Part shown: positions 1 to 13,968 of the stretch, in pieces
How positions within the stretch are numbered: the stretch's first letter is position 1
Layout: each line of letters opens with the position of its first letter
Source: Bacteroidaceae bacterium
GTDB lineage: Bacteria > Bacteroidota > Bacteroidia > Bacteroidales > Bacteroidaceae
Assembly: GCA_017557635.1 (NCBI GenBank)
Contig: JAFYYH010000021.1
Coordinates: 236,363 to 300,362 of the forward strand
DNA length: 64,000 bases
Direction of reading: 5' to 3'
Made by a program: the position numbers and the translations under genes
Notes under the pieces: model-generated
Seen by the model: only the letters and a program-made list of their open reading frames with translations
The model's database searches: none
Told to the model about the DNA's origin: nothing

Positions 1-221
1 TTGAGAGAGTACACGAGTTCATTCAGAAGGTAGAGGTTACCCTTAAAGTAGTCAAGCCGGAGACAGCACTGAACAAACAGGTAAGCATTGACGTTACCAT
101 TCCAAACGGAGAGTTTTTTGCGGAAAAGACCTGTGATACCTTTGAGGAAGCAGTAGACGGTTGCCTTGACGCATTGACAAGACAGCTTAAGAAAAACAAG
201 GAAAAACTGCGTGAGAAGTAA
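1..221 (+). CDS. hpf: Ribosome hibernation promoting factor (3' part)
   Basis: Only the last 72 codons lie in the window; the reading frame is open from base 3 and stops at 219-221. The visible part has the C-terminal half of the short HPF/YfiA fold: a strand with EVTLKVV, then KPETALNKQ, then a TIPNGEFFAEKTCDTFEEA segment and a lysine-rich helix ending KLREK. Proteins of this family bind the 30S subunit near the decoding site and silence or dimerise ribosomes in stationary phase. It ends where the short form ends, so no long-form dimerisation tail is present. It is followed by a promoter for the tRNA-tuf operon, a common arrangement in Bacteroidales. Confidence 0.85.
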   Translation, partial: ERVHEFIQKVEVTLKVVKPETALNKQVSIDVTIPNGEFFAEKTCDTFEEAVDGCLDALTRQLKKNKEKLREK

Positions 222-238
222 AAAACAAGCCGAAAATT

Positions 239-269
239 TTTGTTCGGAAAGAAATTTGAAATATCTTTG
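239..269 (+). promoter_or_regulatory. Bacteroidetes-type promoter of the tRNA-tuf operon
   Basis: TTTG at 239-242, a 19-base spacer, then TATCTTTG at 262-269. This matches the Bacteroides consensus TTTG/TAnnTTTG very well. It would start transcription about 40 bases before the first tRNA-Thr. No other convincing promoter is seen before tuf, so the tRNAs and tuf are probably co-transcribed. Confidence 0.7.
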
Positions 270-315
270 CACCCGCTCTTCAGTTCAGGCTGAGGGGCGG
301 GTTCTTTGAAACTAT

Positions 316-387
316 GCCGCTATGGCTCAATGGTAGAGCAACGCACTTGTAATGCGTAGGTTGTTGGTTCGATTCCGACTAGCGGCT
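316..387 (+). tRNA. tRNA-Thr (anticodon TGT)
   Basis: Full cloverleaf: the acceptor arm at 316-322 pairs with 380-386, the D arm contains GGCTCAATGGTAGAGC, the anticodon loop is CTTGTAA with TGT, and the T loop contains GGTTCGATTCC. CCA is not encoded. It reads ACA and is the first gene of a four-tRNA cluster ahead of tuf. Confidence 0.95.
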
Positions 388-413
388 CTGAACAGCGTTA
401 AACGTAACGCAAC

Positions 414-496
414 GGGTGAATTCCAGAGTGGCCAAATGGGGCAGACTGTAAATCTGCTGTCTCTCGACTTCGGTGGTTCGAATCCATCTTCACCCA
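414..496 (+). tRNA. tRNA-Tyr (anticodon GTA)
   Basis: An 83-base class II tRNA with a long variable arm. The acceptor GGGTGAA at 414-420 pairs with TTCACCC at 489-495, the anticodon stem-loop is CAGACTGTAAATCTG with GTA, and the T arm has GGTTCGAATCC. CCA is not encoded. Confidence 0.95.
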
Positions 497-539
497 CAAG
501 GCAGGCCTTGACGATGCCGGGTAACCGGTGCCTGTGGTT

Positions 540-580
540 ACTCCTTGAAACCACCTTATTTAATAGGGAAGGTCAGGAGT
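540..580 (+). other. Stem-loop in the tRNA-Tyr/tRNA-Gly spacer
   Basis: The 107-base spacer between the two tRNA genes holds an interrupted hairpin: ACTCCT (540-545) pairs with AGGAGT (575-580), and ACCTT (553-557) pairs with AAGGT (569-573). There is no T-run, so it is not a terminator. It may guide processing of the tRNA precursor; the role is inferred. Confidence 0.4.
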
Positions 581-603
581 TACAATCGTGACAAACCAAA
601 GTT

Positions 604-676
604 GCGGGAATAGCTCAGTTGATAGAGCATTAGCCTTCCAAGCTGAGGGTCGCGGGTTTGAGTCCCGTTTCCCGCT
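604..676 (+). tRNA. tRNA-Gly (anticodon TCC)
   Basis: Acceptor GCGGGAA at 604-610 pairs with TTCCCGC at 669-675; the anticodon loop is CTTCCAA with TCC. The discriminator T is followed directly by CCA (677-679), so this tRNA, unlike the other four in the window, has its CCA end encoded. Confidence 0.95.
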
Positions 677-687
677 CCAGATTTGTC

Positions 688-760
<73 letters not shown>

Positions 761-854
761 CAAGTTATTAATGAGGATAGGAGGAGACCGCCCTGGCGGG
801 AGCCTTTTTGTAGTTGACATCAAGTTCATAATCAATAAAATAGCTTTTTAAACT

Positions 855-2051
855 ATGGCAAAAGAGACATTTGTGCGCACGAAACCGCACGTAAACATTG
901 GTACTATCGGTCACGTTGACCACGGTAAGACTACCCTGACTGCTGCTATCACCAAGGTATTGGCTGAGAGAGTATCAGGTAACGCTGACAAGATCAAGTC
1001 ATTTGATCAGATTGATAACGCACCTGAGGAGAAGGAGCGTGGTATAACCATCAACACTGCTCACGTTGAGTATGAGACTGAGAAGCGTCACTACGCTCAC
1101 GTTGACTGCCCGGGTCACGCCGACTATGTAAAGAACATGGTTACCGGTGCTGCTCAGATGGATGGTGCTATCGTTGTTGTAGCTGCTACTGATGGTCCGA
1201 TGCCTCAGACTCGTGAGCACATCCTGCTCGCCCGTCAGGTAAACGTTCCCCGTCTGGTTGTATTCCTGAACAAGTGCGACTCTCCCGATGTTGACGCTGA
1301 GATGATCGACCTCGTTGAGATGGAGATGCGTGAGCTTCTGGACGCTTATGAGTTCGATGGTGACAATACTCCTATCATCCGTGGTTCTGCTCTTGGTGCC
1401 CTGAACGGCGTTAAGGAGTGGGAGGATAAGGTTATGGAGCTGATGAACGCTGTTGACGAGTGGATTCCGCTGCCTCCGCGTGCTGTTGATCAGCCGTTCT
1501 TGATGCCTGTTGAGGACGTATTCTCAATCACTGGCCGTGGTACAGTTGCTACCGGTCGTATCGAGACTGGTGTTGTTAAGGTAGGTGACAAGGTTGAGAT
1601 CCTTGGTCTTGGTGAGGAGAAAGAGACAACCGTTACCGGTGTTGAGATGTTCCGTAAGCTCCTTGAGCAGGGCGAGGCTGGTGATAACGTAGGTCTGCTG
1701 CTCCGTGGTATTGAGAAGACTGAGATCAAGCGTGGTATGGTTCTCTGCCATCCGGGTCAGATCAAGCCTCACACCACTTTCAAGGCTTCTATCTATGTAC
1801 TGACACAGAAGGAGGGTGGTCGTCACACCTCATTCCGTAACAAGGATCGTCCTCAGTTCTACATCCGTACAATGGACTGCACCGGTGAGATCACTCTCCC
1901 CGAGGGAACTGAGATGGTAATGCCTGGTGATAACGTTGAGATCACCGTTACCCTGATCTATCCTGTAGCTATCAACGTTGGTCTGCGTTTCGCTATCCGT
2001 GAGGGCGGCCGTACCGTTGGTTCAGGTCAGATCACCGCAATCATCGACTAA
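855..2051 (+). CDS. tuf: Elongation factor Tu
   Basis: A 398-residue EF-Tu, the GTPase that brings aminoacyl-tRNA to the ribosome. The N-terminal G domain has the P-loop GHVDHGKT (residues 19-26), the switch region with [14 protein letters not shown] and NKCD, followed by the two beta-barrel domains with RTVGSGQ near the C-terminus. It lies 94 bases after the second tRNA-Thr and is followed by tRNA-Trp and secE. The spacer upstream holds a weak GC-rich hairpin around 780-804 followed by TTTTT, possibly an attenuator, but no clear promoter of its own. Codon use is strongly biased (GGT, CGT, AAG), as expected for a very highly expressed gene. Confidence 0.98.
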   Translation: MAKETFVRTKPHVNIGTIGHVDHGKTTLTAAITKVLAERVSGNADKIKSFDQIDNAPEEKERGITINTAHVEYETEKRHYAHVDCPGHADYVKNMVTGAAQMDGAIVVVAATDGPMPQTREHILLARQVNVPRLVVFLNKCDSPDVDAEMIDLVEMEMRELLDAYEFDGDNTPIIRGSALGALNGVKEWEDKVMELMNAVDEWIPLPPRAVDQPFLMPVEDVFSITGRGTVATGRIETGVVKVGDKVEILGLGEEKETTVTGVEMFRKLLEQGEAGDNVGLLLRGIEKTEIKRGMVLCHPGQIKPHTTFKASIYVLTQKEGGRHTSFRNKDRPQFYIRTMDCTGEITLPEGTEMVMPGDNVEITVTLIYPVAINVGLRFAIREGGRTVGSGQITAIID

Positions 2052-2065
2052 TTGATTGTACAATA

Positions 2066-2095
2066 AATGTCAGTCCCGAGCGCGGGACTGACATT
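2066..2095 (+). other. Perfect stem-loop between tuf and tRNA-Trp
   Basis: AATGTCAGTCCC (2066-2077) pairs perfectly with GGGACTGACATT (2084-2095) around a six-base loop. No T-run follows; the tRNA-Trp starts 4 bases later. It is more likely a processing site or a 3' stabiliser of the tuf mRNA than a terminator, since secE and nusG downstream have no visible promoter. Confidence 0.6.
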
Positions 2096-2099
2096 ACCT

Positions 2100-2172
2100 A
2101 CGGGTGTAGCTCAGTTGGTAGAGCATCGGTCTCCAAAACCGAGTGTCGAGAGTTCGAGCCTTTCCACCCGTG
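2100..2172 (+). tRNA. tRNA-Trp (anticodon CCA)
   Basis: Acceptor ACGGGTG at 2100-2106 pairs with CACCCGT at 2165-2171; the anticodon loop is CTCCAAA with CCA. CCA end not encoded. It sits between tuf and secE, the usual place in Bacteroidales and several other phyla. Confidence 0.95.
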
Positions 2173-2190
2173 CAAGTAAAAAAAAGAACT

Positions 2191-2382
2191 ATGTTCAAGA
2201 ATTTTATCAATAACTGTAAGGAATCTTACAACGAGCTTGTCCATAAGACAACATGGCCCACTGGCAAAGAACTGGCCAGCAGCGCAGTCATCGTTTTAGT
2301 TGCTTCCCTGATGATTGCTGTTGTAGTATACCTCATGGATAAATGCTTCCAGGTGATAATGTCAAATATTATCTACCCCTAA
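2191..2382 (+). CDS. secE: Preprotein translocase subunit SecE
   Basis: A 63-residue single-pass membrane protein, the clamp subunit of the SecYEG export channel. It has the amphipathic N-terminal helix with ESYNELVHKTTWPTG, where the W-P pair is the SecE signature, then one membrane segment at about residues 34-53. The reading frame extends upstream into the tRNA-Trp gene, but the ATG at 2191, directly after the tRNA, is the start that fits the family length. Followed by nusG after 10 bases. Confidence 0.93.
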   Translation: MFKNFINNCKESYNELVHKTTWPTGKELASSAVIVLVASLMIAVVVYLMDKCFQVIMSNIIYP

Positions 2383-2392
2383 TCGTTGAGCA

Positions 2393-2935
2393 ATGGCAGA
2401 GTTGGAGAAGAAATGGTACGTCCTTAAGGCTATCAGCGGTAAGGAACTCAAGGTAAAGGAATATCTTGAGGCCGATACCCGCAATAACAAGCTTGAGGAT
2501 TTCATTGGCCAGGTGCTTATCCCTACAGAGAAGGTGGTTAAGGTCCAGAACGGCAAACGTGTCGTTAAGGAGCGTAGCTATCTTCCCGGTTATGTCCTCG
2601 TAGAGGCTGCCCTTGTAGGTGAGATCAAGCAGCGCCTCAGAAGCTGCCCCAACGTATTGGGTTTTCTTGGTGGCATGGATAATCCGACGCCTCTCCGTCC
2701 CTCAGAAGTGAGCAGGATATTGGGTTCAGCGAATGAACTCGAAGAGACGCAAGAGGAGGTTCTTGTACCGTTCACTGTAGGCGAAACAGTGAAGGTAACC
2801 TTCGGACCGTTTTCAGGCTTCAATGGTGTCATTGAAGAGGTTGACGACGCAAAGAAGAAGCTCAAGGTCATGGTCAAGATCTTTGGTCGCAAGACCCCTA
2901 TAGATCTTGGTTTTATGCAAGTGGAGAAGATGTAA
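2393..2935 (+). CDS. nusG: Transcription termination/antitermination protein NusG
   Basis: A 180-residue NusG. The N-terminal NGN domain starts KKWYVLKAISGKE and binds the RNA polymerase clamp. The C-terminal KOW domain (about 125-178) carries GPFSGFNGVIEEVD and links to Rho or ribosomal protein S10. Normal length, with no UpxY-like extension, so this is the housekeeping NusG and not a capsule-locus paralogue. It lies between secE and rplK. The 61-base gap to rplK has only a small hairpin (GCCTG/CAGGC). Confidence 0.95.
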   Translation: MAELEKKWYVLKAISGKELKVKEYLEADTRNNKLEDFIGQVLIPTEKVVKVQNGKRVVKERSYLPGYVLVEAALVGEIKQRLRSCPNVLGFLGGMDNPTPLRPSEVSRILGSANELEETQEEVLVPFTVGETVKVTFGPFSGFNGVIEEVDDAKKKLKVMVKIFGRKTPIDLGFMQVEKM

Positions 2936-2996
2936 GCCGCCTGTTACCAGGCTTACCTTTTCCGTATAGTGTTCACATATAATTTTATTTTGGAAA

Positions 2997-3422
2997 ATGG
3001 CAAAAGAAGTTGCTGGATTAATCAAATTACAGATTAAAGGAGGCGCAGCAAACCCATCACCTCCCGTAGGACCGGCTCTCGGTTCAAAGGGCTTGAACAT
3101 AATGGAGTTTTGCAAGCAGTTCAACGCCAGAACCCAGGACAAATCAGGAAAGACTCTGCCGGTGATCATCACTTACTACAGTGATAAATCATTCGACTTT
3201 GTCATAAAGACTCCTCCTGTAGCTATTCAGTTGCTTGAGGCTTCACGTGCTAAGGGCGGTTCACCCGAACCTAACCGTAAGAAAGTGGCTTCAGTTACAA
3301 AGGCACAGGTTGCAGCGATTGCACAGGACAAAATGCCCGACCTGAACTGTTTCACACTGGAATCAGCTATCTCAATGGTAGCCGGTACCGCAAGAAGCAT
3401 GGGAATCACAGTCAAGGACTAA
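2997..3422 (+). CDS. rplK: 50S ribosomal protein L11
   Basis: A 141-residue L11, part of the GTPase-associated centre on 23S rRNA. It has the proline-rich N-terminal segment [14 protein letters not shown] and the C-terminal rRNA-binding domain ending in GTARSMGI. Full family length. It is first of the rplKAJL set; rplA starts 28 bases after its stop. Confidence 0.97.
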   Translation: MAKEVAGLIKLQIKGGAANPSPPVGPALGSKGLNIMEFCKQFNARTQDKSGKTLPVIITYYSDKSFDFVIKTPPVAIQLLEASRAKGGSPEPNRKKVASVTKAQVAAIAQDKMPDLNCFTLESAISMVAGTARSMGITVKD

Positions 3423-3450
3423 AACCTGGCATTCAAAAAAGTTTTAAGAA

Positions 3451-4146
3451 ATGGGTAAACTGACTAAAAACCAAAAGAGTGTCGCTTCTAAGATAGAAGC
3501 CGGCAAGGCATATACCCTCAAGGAGGCATCTCAGCTGGTCAAGGATATCACCACTACTAAGTTCGATGCATCAGTTGATATTGATGTTCGTCTTGGTGTT
3601 GATCCCCGTAAGGCCAACCAGATGGTCCGTGGCGTCGTATCTCTTCCTAACGGTACAGGTAAGGTTACCAGAGTTCTTGCACTCTGCACTCCCGATCAGG
3701 AGGCAGCTGCAAAGGAGGCTGGTGCTGACTATGTAGGTTTCGAGGAGTACATCGAGAAAATCAAGGGTGGTTGGACTGACATTGACGTCATCATTACAAT
3801 GCCCGCCCTGATGGGTAAGCTCGGTCCTCTTGGTCGTGTACTGGGTCCCCGTGGACTCATGCCTAACCCCAAGAGCGGTACAGTAACAATGGATGTTGCC
3901 AAAGCTGTCAAGGAAGTCAAGCAAGGTAAGATTGACTTCAAGGTTGACAAGAGCGGTATCGTCCACACTTCAATCGGTAAGGTTTCTTTCACCGCCGAGG
4001 CTATCAGAGAGAATGCAAAGGAGTTCATTGATACTATCATCAAGCTGAAACCTTCTGCAGCTAAAGGTACTTACATAAAGAGTCTTTATCTTTCAAGCAC
4101 CATGAGTAAGGGTATCAAGATTGATACTAAGTCATTTGATGAATAA
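3451..4146 (+). CDS. rplA: 50S ribosomal protein L1
   Basis: A 231-residue L1, the protein of the mobile L1 stalk near the ribosomal E site. The signature [15 protein letters not shown] and the two-domain arrangement are present. In other bacteria L1 also represses its own operon by binding the rplK leader mRNA. A candidate site here would lie in 2936-2996, but no L1-like motif can be confirmed by eye. rplJ follows after 12 bases. Confidence 0.97.
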   Translation: MGKLTKNQKSVASKIEAGKAYTLKEASQLVKDITTTKFDASVDIDVRLGVDPRKANQMVRGVVSLPNGTGKVTRVLALCTPDQEAAAKEAGADYVGFEEYIEKIKGGWTDIDVIITMPALMGKLGPLGRVLGPRGLMPNPKSGTVTMDVAKAVKEVKQGKIDFKVDKSGIVHTSIGKVSFTAEAIRENAKEFIDTIIKLKPSAAKGTYIKSLYLSSTMSKGIKIDTKSFDE

Positions 4147-4158
4147 TTGTGAGGAATC

Positions 4159-4683
4159 ATGAAGAAAGAAGATAAAGCACTTGTAATAGAGTCTCTGAAG
4201 CAGACCATTCAGAACTACTCAGCTTTCTACCTGGTTGACGTTACCGGTCTCGATTCGACCGCTACCAGCGACCTTCGCAGAAAGTGCTTCAAGAGTGAGG
4301 TTAAGATGGTCGTTGTCAAGAATACTCTCCTTCAGAAGGCACTGGATCAGCTGGAGGCTGACTACTCACCGCTGTACGGTTCACTTAAGGGAACCACAGC
4401 CCTGATGCTGTCAAACGCTGCCAACTCTCCCGCCAAGCTTCTTAAGGAAGTAACTGACAAGAAAACCGGTATCCCGGGCCTCAAGGCTGCTTACGCAGAG
4501 GAGAGCTTCTACATTGGAGCAAACCAGCTGGAGGCACTGGTCAACATCAAGAGCAAGAAGGAGCTCATCGCCGACGTTATTGCACTTCTGCAGTCACCGG
4601 CCAAGAACGTCATTTCTGCTCTGCAGTCTGGTGGCAACACCATCCACGGCGTCCTCAAGACCCTTGGAGAAAGAGAGAACTAA
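4159..4683 (+). CDS. rplJ: 50S ribosomal protein L10
   Basis: A 174-residue L10, the base of the L7/L12 stalk. The N-terminal rRNA-binding domain contains LVDVTGLDSTATSDLRRKC and KVVKNT-like sequence; the C-terminal helix that carries L12 dimers ends in LGEREN. Only 12 bases separate it from rplA, so the long L10-binding leader found before rplJ in enterobacteria has no room here unless it lies inside rplA. Confidence 0.96.
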   Translation: MKKEDKALVIESLKQTIQNYSAFYLVDVTGLDSTATSDLRRKCFKSEVKMVVVKNTLLQKALDQLEADYSPLYGSLKGTTALMLSNAANSPAKLLKEVTDKKTGIPGLKAAYAEESFYIGANQLEALVNIKSKKELIADVIALLQSPAKNVISALQSGGNTIHGVLKTLGEREN

Positions 4684-4725
4684 TTATTCAAAACAAAGTA
4701 ACAAACCTATTAAAATTATACAACA

Positions 4726-5106
4726 ATGGCTGATTTGAAAGCATTAGCAGAAGAACTGGTTAACCTTACCGTTAAGGAGGTCAACGAACTCGCAACCATC
4801 CTGAAGGATGAATATGGAATTGAACCCGCTGCCGCAGCTGTAGCTGTAGCCGCTGCTGGTCCTGCCGCTGCTGGCGCTGAGGCTGCAGAGGAGAAGTCTT
4901 CATTCGACGTAGTACTGAAGGGCTTTGGCGCAAACAAGCTTGCTGTCGTTAAGGCAGTTAAGGAGGCTTGCGGTCTTGGTCTGAAGGAGGCTAAGGATCT
5001 TGTTGACGCTGCTCCTAGCGTAGTTAAGGAAGGTCTCGCCAAGAACGAAGCCGAGTCAATGAAGAAGACTCTGGAAGAGGCTGGCGCAGAAGTAGAACTT
5101 AAGTAA
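4726..5106 (+). CDS. rplL: 50S ribosomal protein L7/L12
   Basis: A 126-residue L7/L12. It has the N-terminal dimerisation helix ([16 protein letters not shown]), an Ala-rich hinge at about residues 37-55, and the C-terminal factor-binding domain with [20 protein letters not shown]. It recruits translation factors to the ribosome. A 130-base gap with strong secondary structure separates it from rpoB, which would allow ribosomal proteins to be made in excess over RNA polymerase subunits. Confidence 0.97.
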   Translation: MADLKALAEELVNLTVKEVNELATILKDEYGIEPAAAAVAVAAAGPAAAGAEAAEEKSSFDVVLKGFGANKLAVVKAVKEACGLGLKEAKDLVDAAPSVVKEGLAKNEAESMKKTLEEAGAEVELK

Positions 5107-5141
5107 CTTCTTTAGAGACCTGCCTTCGCTGCAGGTAAAAC

Positions 5142-5197
5142 GGTTAAGTAACCCCGATGACAGCCAATTTGGGCTGTCTAGGGTACTTAACCTTTTT
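5142..5197 (+). terminator. Attenuator-like hairpin between rplL and rpoB
   Basis: GGTTAAGTAACCC (5142-5154) pairs with GGGTACTTAACC (5181-5192), leaving one bulged A. Inside it GACAGCC (5158-5164) pairs with GGCTGTC (5172-5178). TTTTT follows at 5193-5197. A smaller hairpin (ACCTGC/GCAGGT, 5119-5136) precedes it. The rpoB start is 40 bases downstream and no promoter is seen in between, so this is best read as a partial terminator or RNase processing site that lowers rpoBC expression relative to rplL. Confidence 0.65.
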
Positions 5198-5236
5198 GTG
5201 CGTTAAAGAATCAAGTTCCCTAATAACCTCCCCTAT

Positions 5237-8200
5237 ATGTCTTCAAACACTGATAATCAGAGAATTAATTTCGCTTCCGTAAGGAACCCGATGCCGTGTC
5301 CTGATTTCCTTGAGGTTCAGCTCAAATCATTCAAGGATTTCCTTCAGTTGGACACACCACCTGAAAAGCGCAAGAACGAAGGACTCTATAAAGTTTTCTC
5401 AGAGAACTTCCCCATAGCAGACACCAGGAACAACTTCGTCCTGGAGTTTCTGGACTATTACATTGACCCGCCCCGTTACACCATTGAGGAGTGTCTGGAG
5501 CATGGTCTGACCTATAGCGTACCTTTGAAGGCCAAACTGAAACTGTATTGCACCGATCCCGATCATGAGGATTTCGATACAGTCATTCAGGACGTATTCC
5601 TTGGCCCGATTCCGTACATGACAGCACAGGGTACTTTCGTAATCAACGGCGCCGAGCGCGTAGTTGTATCACAGCTGCACCGTTCACCCGGCGTGTTCTT
5701 CGGACAGAGTGTACACTCTAACGGAACACAGCTCTATTCGGCCCGTATCATTCCGTTCAAGGGCTCATGGATCGAGTTCGCTACTGACATCAACAATGTC
5801 ATGTACGCTTACATCGACCGTAAGAAGAAGCTCCCTGTAACAACACTGCTCCGTGCCATCGGTTTTGAGACCGATAAGGACATCGTGGACATCTTTGACC
5901 TGGCCGAGGAGGTTAAGGTCAACAAGACCACACTTAAGAAATGCATCGGACGCAAGCTTGCCGCACGTGTTCTGAGAACCCGTATCGAGGACTTCGTAGA
6001 TTCCGATACCGGTGAGGTTGTATCAATCGACCGTCACGAGGTTGTTGTAGACCGTGAGGCTGAACTGAACGAGGAAAATATCAACGATATTCTCGAGTCA
6101 GGTCTGGAGACCATCCTGCTCCACAAGGAGACCGAGGGTCAGTCAGACTACTCAATCATATTCAACACACTGCAAAAGGATCCGTGCAACTCGGAGAAGG
6201 AGGCTGTCCTCTACATCTACCGTCAGTTGCGTAACGCTGATCCTGCTGATGATTCCAGTGCACGTGAGGTAATCAACAACCTCTTCTTCTCAGAGAAGCG
6301 TTATGATCTGGGTGAGGTTGGCCGTTACCGCGTAAACAGAAAGCTGGGTCTCTCCACCGACATGAGCATCGGTGTACTGACCAAGGAGGATATTATCGAG
6401 ATCATCAAGTATCTGATCGAACTTGTTAACTCACACGCTGTGGTCGATGATATCGATCACCTGTCAAATCGTCGTGTACGTACCGTTGGTGAGCAGCTCT
6501 CCAACCAGTTCGCTATCGGTCTGGCCCGTATGGCCCGTACCATCCGCGAGCGCATGAACGTACGTGACAATGAGGTCTTCACTCCGACTGACCTTATCAA
6601 CGCCAAGACAGTATCGGCCGTGATCAACTCGTTCTTCGGTACCAACGCACTGTCACAGTTCATGGACCAGACCAATCCTCTGGCCGAGATCACTCACAAG
6701 CGCCGTATGTCCGCTCTCGGACCTGGCGGTCTGTCACGTGAGCGCGCCGGATTCGAGGTTCGTGACGTACACTATACACACTATGGCCGTCTCTGCCCGA
6801 TCGAGACTCCTGAAGGACCTAACATCGGTCTTATCTCATCTCTGTGTATCTATGCTAAGATCAATGACCTGGGATTCATCGAGACTCCGTACCGTAAGGT
6901 TAAGGACTGCCATGTAAATCTGAACAATGATGAAGTAAAATACCTCACCGCTGAGGAGGAAGAGGGTGTAATCATCGGTCAGGGTAACGCTCCTTATGAC
7001 GAGAACGGTAAGTTCATCCGTACCCGCGTTAAGGCACGTCGTGACGCTGACTTCCCCGTTGTTCCCCCTGAAGAGGTTGAGCTTATGGACGTATCACCCC
7101 AGCAGATCGCTTCAATCGCTGCAGCCCTGATTCCGTTCCTGGAGCACGATGATGCCAACCGTGCTTTGATGGGATCTAACATGATGCGCCAGGCAGTACC
7201 TCTTATGCGTACCGAGGCACCTATCGTAGGTACCGGTATCGAGAAGCAGCTTGCTGAGGATTCACGTACACAGATCACAGCCGAGGGTGACGGTGTCGTT
7301 ACTTATGTTGACGCCGCTTACATCCGCATCCTGTACGATCGCACAGAGGACGAGGAGTTCGTAAGCTTTGAGCCCGCTGAGAAGGAGTACAAGCTTCCCA
7401 AGTTCCGTCGTACCAACCAGAACATGACCATTGACCTCCGTCCTATCTGCGAGGTTGGTCAGCGTGTAAAGGCCGGTGACATCCTTACCGAGGGTTATTC
7501 AACCCAGAACGGTGAGCTTGCACTTGGTAAGAACCTGCTGGTTGCCTACATGCCTTGGAAGGGTTACAACTATGAGGATGCCATCGTACTGAACGAGCGT
7601 GTTGTTCGTGAGGATATTCTTACATCTGTACATGTTGAGGAGTTCATCCTTGAGGTTCGCGAGACAAAGCGCGGCATGGAGGAACTCACCAATGATATAC
7701 CTAACGTCAGCGATGACGCCACCAAGGATCTGGATGAGAACGGTATCGTTCGTATCGGTGCTTACATCCAGCCGGGTGATATCCTGATCGGTAAGATCAC
7801 TCCTAAGGGTGAGTCTGATCCTTCACCTGAAGAGAAGTTGCTTCGCGCCATCTTCGGTGACAAGGCCGGTGACGTTAAGGATGCTTCACTCAAGGCATCT
7901 CCCTCACTTAAGGGTGTTGTCATTGACAAGAAGCTGTTTGCCCGTGCCATCAAGACCCGCAGTTCACGTCAGGCCGACAAGGCTCGCCTGCCCATGATCG
8001 ACGTGGAGTTTGAGGACAAGGTAAACGAACTCAAGGGTATTCTGGTTAAGAAGCTGGTAACTCTTACTACAAATAAGGTATCACAGGGCGTATTCGACCT
8101 GCTGGGTACTGAGGTTATCGCTAAGGGTCAGCGCTTCTCAAAGCAGATACTCGAGTCTGTTGACTATTCTTCAGTTCAGTCTGACAACTGGACATCAGAT

Positions 8201-9049
8201 GCTCACACCAATGAGCTCATCTCTAAGCTGATTGTAAACTTCCTGCGTAAGTACAAGGAGTACGATGCAGAGAACAAGCGTAAGAAGTTCGCTCTTACAA
8301 TCGGTGATGAGCTGCCTTCAGGTATCATCCAGATGGCTAAGGTTTACGTTGCCAAGAAGCGTAAGATCGGTGTAGGTGATAAGATGGCCGGTCGTCACGG
8401 TAACAAGGGTATCGTATCCCGCGTGGTTAAGCAGGAGGATATGCCGTTCCTGGCCGATGGTACTCCCGTCGATATCGTTCTCAACCCGCTGGGTGTGCCT
8501 TCACGAATGAACATCGGTCAGATCTTCGAGACCGTTCTTGGTCACGCCGGCCGTGAGCTGGGTGTCAAGTTCGCTACCCCGATCTTTGACGGTGCTACAA
8601 TAGATGATCTTAATGAATGGACAGATAAGGCAGGTCTGCCGCGCTACGGTAAGACACAGCTTTATGACGGCGGCACAGGTGAGCCGTTTGACCAGTGCGC
8701 AACAGTAGGTGTTACCTATATGCTTAAGCTGGGTCACATGGTTGAAGACAAGATGCACGCCCGTTCAATCGGTCCGTACTCTCTCATTACTCAGCAGCCG
8801 CTTGGCGGTAAGGCCCAGTTCGGTGGTCAGCGTTTCGGTGAGATGGAGGTTTGGGCTCTTGAGGCATTCGGTGCATCACACGTGCTCCAGGAGATCCTGA
8901 CCATCAAGTCTGATGACGTTACCGGCCGTTCAAAGGCATATGAGGCTATTGTGAAAGGTGATCCGATGCCGACACCCGGCATCCCCGAGTCTCTCAACGT
9001 GCTGTTGCATGAGTTGCGTGGCCTGGGTCTTAGCATCAATCTTGAGTAA
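5237..9049 (+). CDS. rpoB: DNA-directed RNA polymerase subunit beta
   Basis: A 1270-residue beta subunit that forms one pincer and part of the active centre of RNA polymerase. Landmarks in order: the N-terminal lobes; the rifampicin region with [17 protein letters not shown] and SALGPGG, where the usual sensitive residues (Asp, His, Ser) are all present; [32 protein letters not shown]; and the C-terminal clamp-connecting segment with [21 protein letters not shown]. Length and order are normal for Bacteroidetes. The rpoC start is 22 bases after the stop. Confidence 0.98.
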   Translation: MSSNTDNQRINFASVRNPMPCPDFLEVQLKSFKDFLQLDTPPEKRKNEGLYKVFSENFPIADTRNNFVLEFLDYYIDPPRYTIEECLEHGLTYSVPLKAKLKLYCTDPDHEDFDTVIQDVFLGPIPYMTAQGTFVINGAERVVVSQLHRSPGVFFGQSVHSNGTQLYSARIIPFKGSWIEFATDINNVMYAYIDRKKKLPVTTLLRAIGFETDKDIVDIFDLAEEVKVNKTTLKKCIGRKLAARVLRTRIEDFVDSDTGEVVSIDRHEVVVDREAELNEENINDILESGLETILLHKETEGQSDYSIIFNTLQKDPCNSEKEAVLYIYRQLRNADPADDSSAREVINNLFFSEKRYDLGEVGRYRVNRKLGLSTDMSIGVLTKEDIIEIIKYLIELVNSHAVVDDIDHLSNRRVRTVGEQLSNQFAIGLARMARTIRERMNVRDNEVFTPTDLINAKTVSAVINSFFGTNALSQFMDQTNPLAEITHKRRMSALGPGGLSRERAGFEVRDVHYTHYGRLCPIETPEGPNIGLISSLCIYAKINDLGFIETPYRKVKDCHVNLNNDEVKYLTAEEEEGVIIGQGNAPYDENGKFIRTRVKARRDADFPVVPPEEVELMDVSPQQIASIAAALIPFLEHDDANRALMGSNMMRQAVPLMRTEAPIVGTGIEKQLAEDSRTQITAEGDGVVTYVDAAYIRILYDRTEDEEFVSFEPAEKEYKLPKFRRTNQNMTIDLRPICEVGQRVKAGDILTEGYSTQNGELALGKNLLVAYMPWKGYNYEDAIVLNERVVREDILTSVHVEEFILEVRETKRGMEELTNDIPNVSDDATKDLDENGIVRIGAYIQPGDILIGKITPKGESDPSPEEKLLRAIFGDKAGDVKDASLKASPSLKGVVIDKKLFARAIKTRSSRQADKARLPMIDVEFEDKVNELKGILVKKLVTLTTNKVSQGVFDLLGTEVIAKGQRFSKQILESVDYSSVQSDNWTSDAHTNELISKLIVNFLRKYKEYDAENKRKKFALTIGDELPSGIIQMAKVYVAKKRKIGVGDKMAGRHGNKGIVSRVVKQEDMPFLADGTPVDIVLNPLGVPSRMNIGQIFETVLGHAGRELGVKFATPIFDGATIDDLNEWTDKAGLPRYGKTQLYDGGTGEPFDQCATVGVTYMLKLGHMVEDKMHARSIGPYSLITQQPLGGKAQFGGQRFGEMEVWALEAFGASHVLQEILTIKSDDVTGRSKAYEAIVKGDPMPTPGIPESLNVLLHELRGLGLSINLE

Positions 9050-9071
9050 TCATCATTAAAAGTAAGAAGCT

Positions 9072-13415
<4,344 letters not shown>

Positions 13416-13430
13416 TTAGACTTGATAGAA

Positions 13431-13474
13431 GAAAGGGGTGATCGGCACGTCCGGTCACCCCTTTCTGTTTTTTT
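13431..13474 (+). terminator. Rho-independent terminator after rpoC
   Basis: A 15-base-pair stem (13431-13445 with 13451-13465, one G-U pair), loop CACGT, then TGTTTTTTT. It closes the tuf-rpoC block. Confidence 0.92.
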
Positions 13475-13496
13475 AGCACATTAGGGAGGGTTCCTA

Positions 13497-13527
13497 TTGT
13501 GCTAATTAAAAAATTTAGTTACATTTG
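13497..13527 (+). promoter_or_regulatory. Promoter of the small secreted protein gene
   Basis: TTG at 13497-13499, a 20-base spacer and TACATTTG at 13520-13527, matching the Bacteroidetes consensus. The ATG at 13560 would have a leader of about 30 bases. Confidence 0.65.
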
Positions 13528-13559
13528 CAGCATCAATAGTTCAATTAAATTGTTTGTAT

Positions 13560-13964
13560 ATGAAAAATGAAAAGGTGAGGATCCTGTCCTCAAATTGTTT
13601 GCGTCGCTTTGTTTGCTGTGTTTCTCTCTTTGCTTTCACTCTCTGTTTAAGCACTAATGCATCGGCCGAAAAGGACAAGGCAAATAAGCCTCTCGTCAAA
13701 AGAGGTGAGATGGTTATGGGCACTGTAGTTGACAGTGAGGATAATCCGCTGACAGACATCAAGATCATGGAGGCTTCATCCGAAGGCCGTGTCATGGCAT
13801 CCACCACAACTGACGCCAACGGTGACTTTGCCTTCAAAGTCTATGACCCCAAAGATTCTCTCAAGATCAAGACAAAGGGATACCAGACAGTAACTGTTCC
13901 CTTTGACACCAAGTTCTTCAGCATCAAGTTGGAGAAAGCTCCTGAGAAGAAAGAGGAGGACTAA
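13560..13964 (+). CDS. Small secreted CarboxypepD_reg-like protein
   Basis: A 134-residue protein with an N-terminal signal peptide (basic start, hydrophobic VCCVSLFAFTLCLS, cut near NASA-EKD). The rest is a single beta-sandwich of the carboxypeptidase-regulatory-like type: GTVVDSEDNPL, then TTTDANGDFAF, then KGYQTVTVPF. In Bacteroidetes this domain opens many SusC-type receptors, but here it stands alone and ends with a charged tail KKEED. The frame continues 6 bases upstream to a TTG; the ATG at 13560 fits better. Partner unknown. It is monocistronic, with dgt convergent 4 bases downstream. Confidence 0.7.
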   Translation: MKNEKVRILSSNCLRRFVCCVSLFAFTLCLSTNASAEKDKANKPLVKRGEMVMGTVVDSEDNPLTDIKIMEASSEGRVMASTTTDANGDFAFKVYDPKDSLKIKTKGYQTVTVPFDTKFFSIKLEKAPEKKEED

Positions 13965-13968
13965 CAAC

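Noticed and set aside
780..811. Hairpin plus TTTTT before tuf as a full terminator
   Set aside because: Only four or five base pairs form cleanly and no promoter follows for tuf; at most a weak attenuator.
2143..2190. Extension of secE upstream into the tRNA-Trp gene
   Set aside because: The extra residues are a translation of the tRNA 3' half; the family start is the ATG at 2191.
2936..2996. L1-binding site before rplK
   Set aside because: The gap has only a 5-base-pair hairpin; the known L1 target shape could not be recognised.
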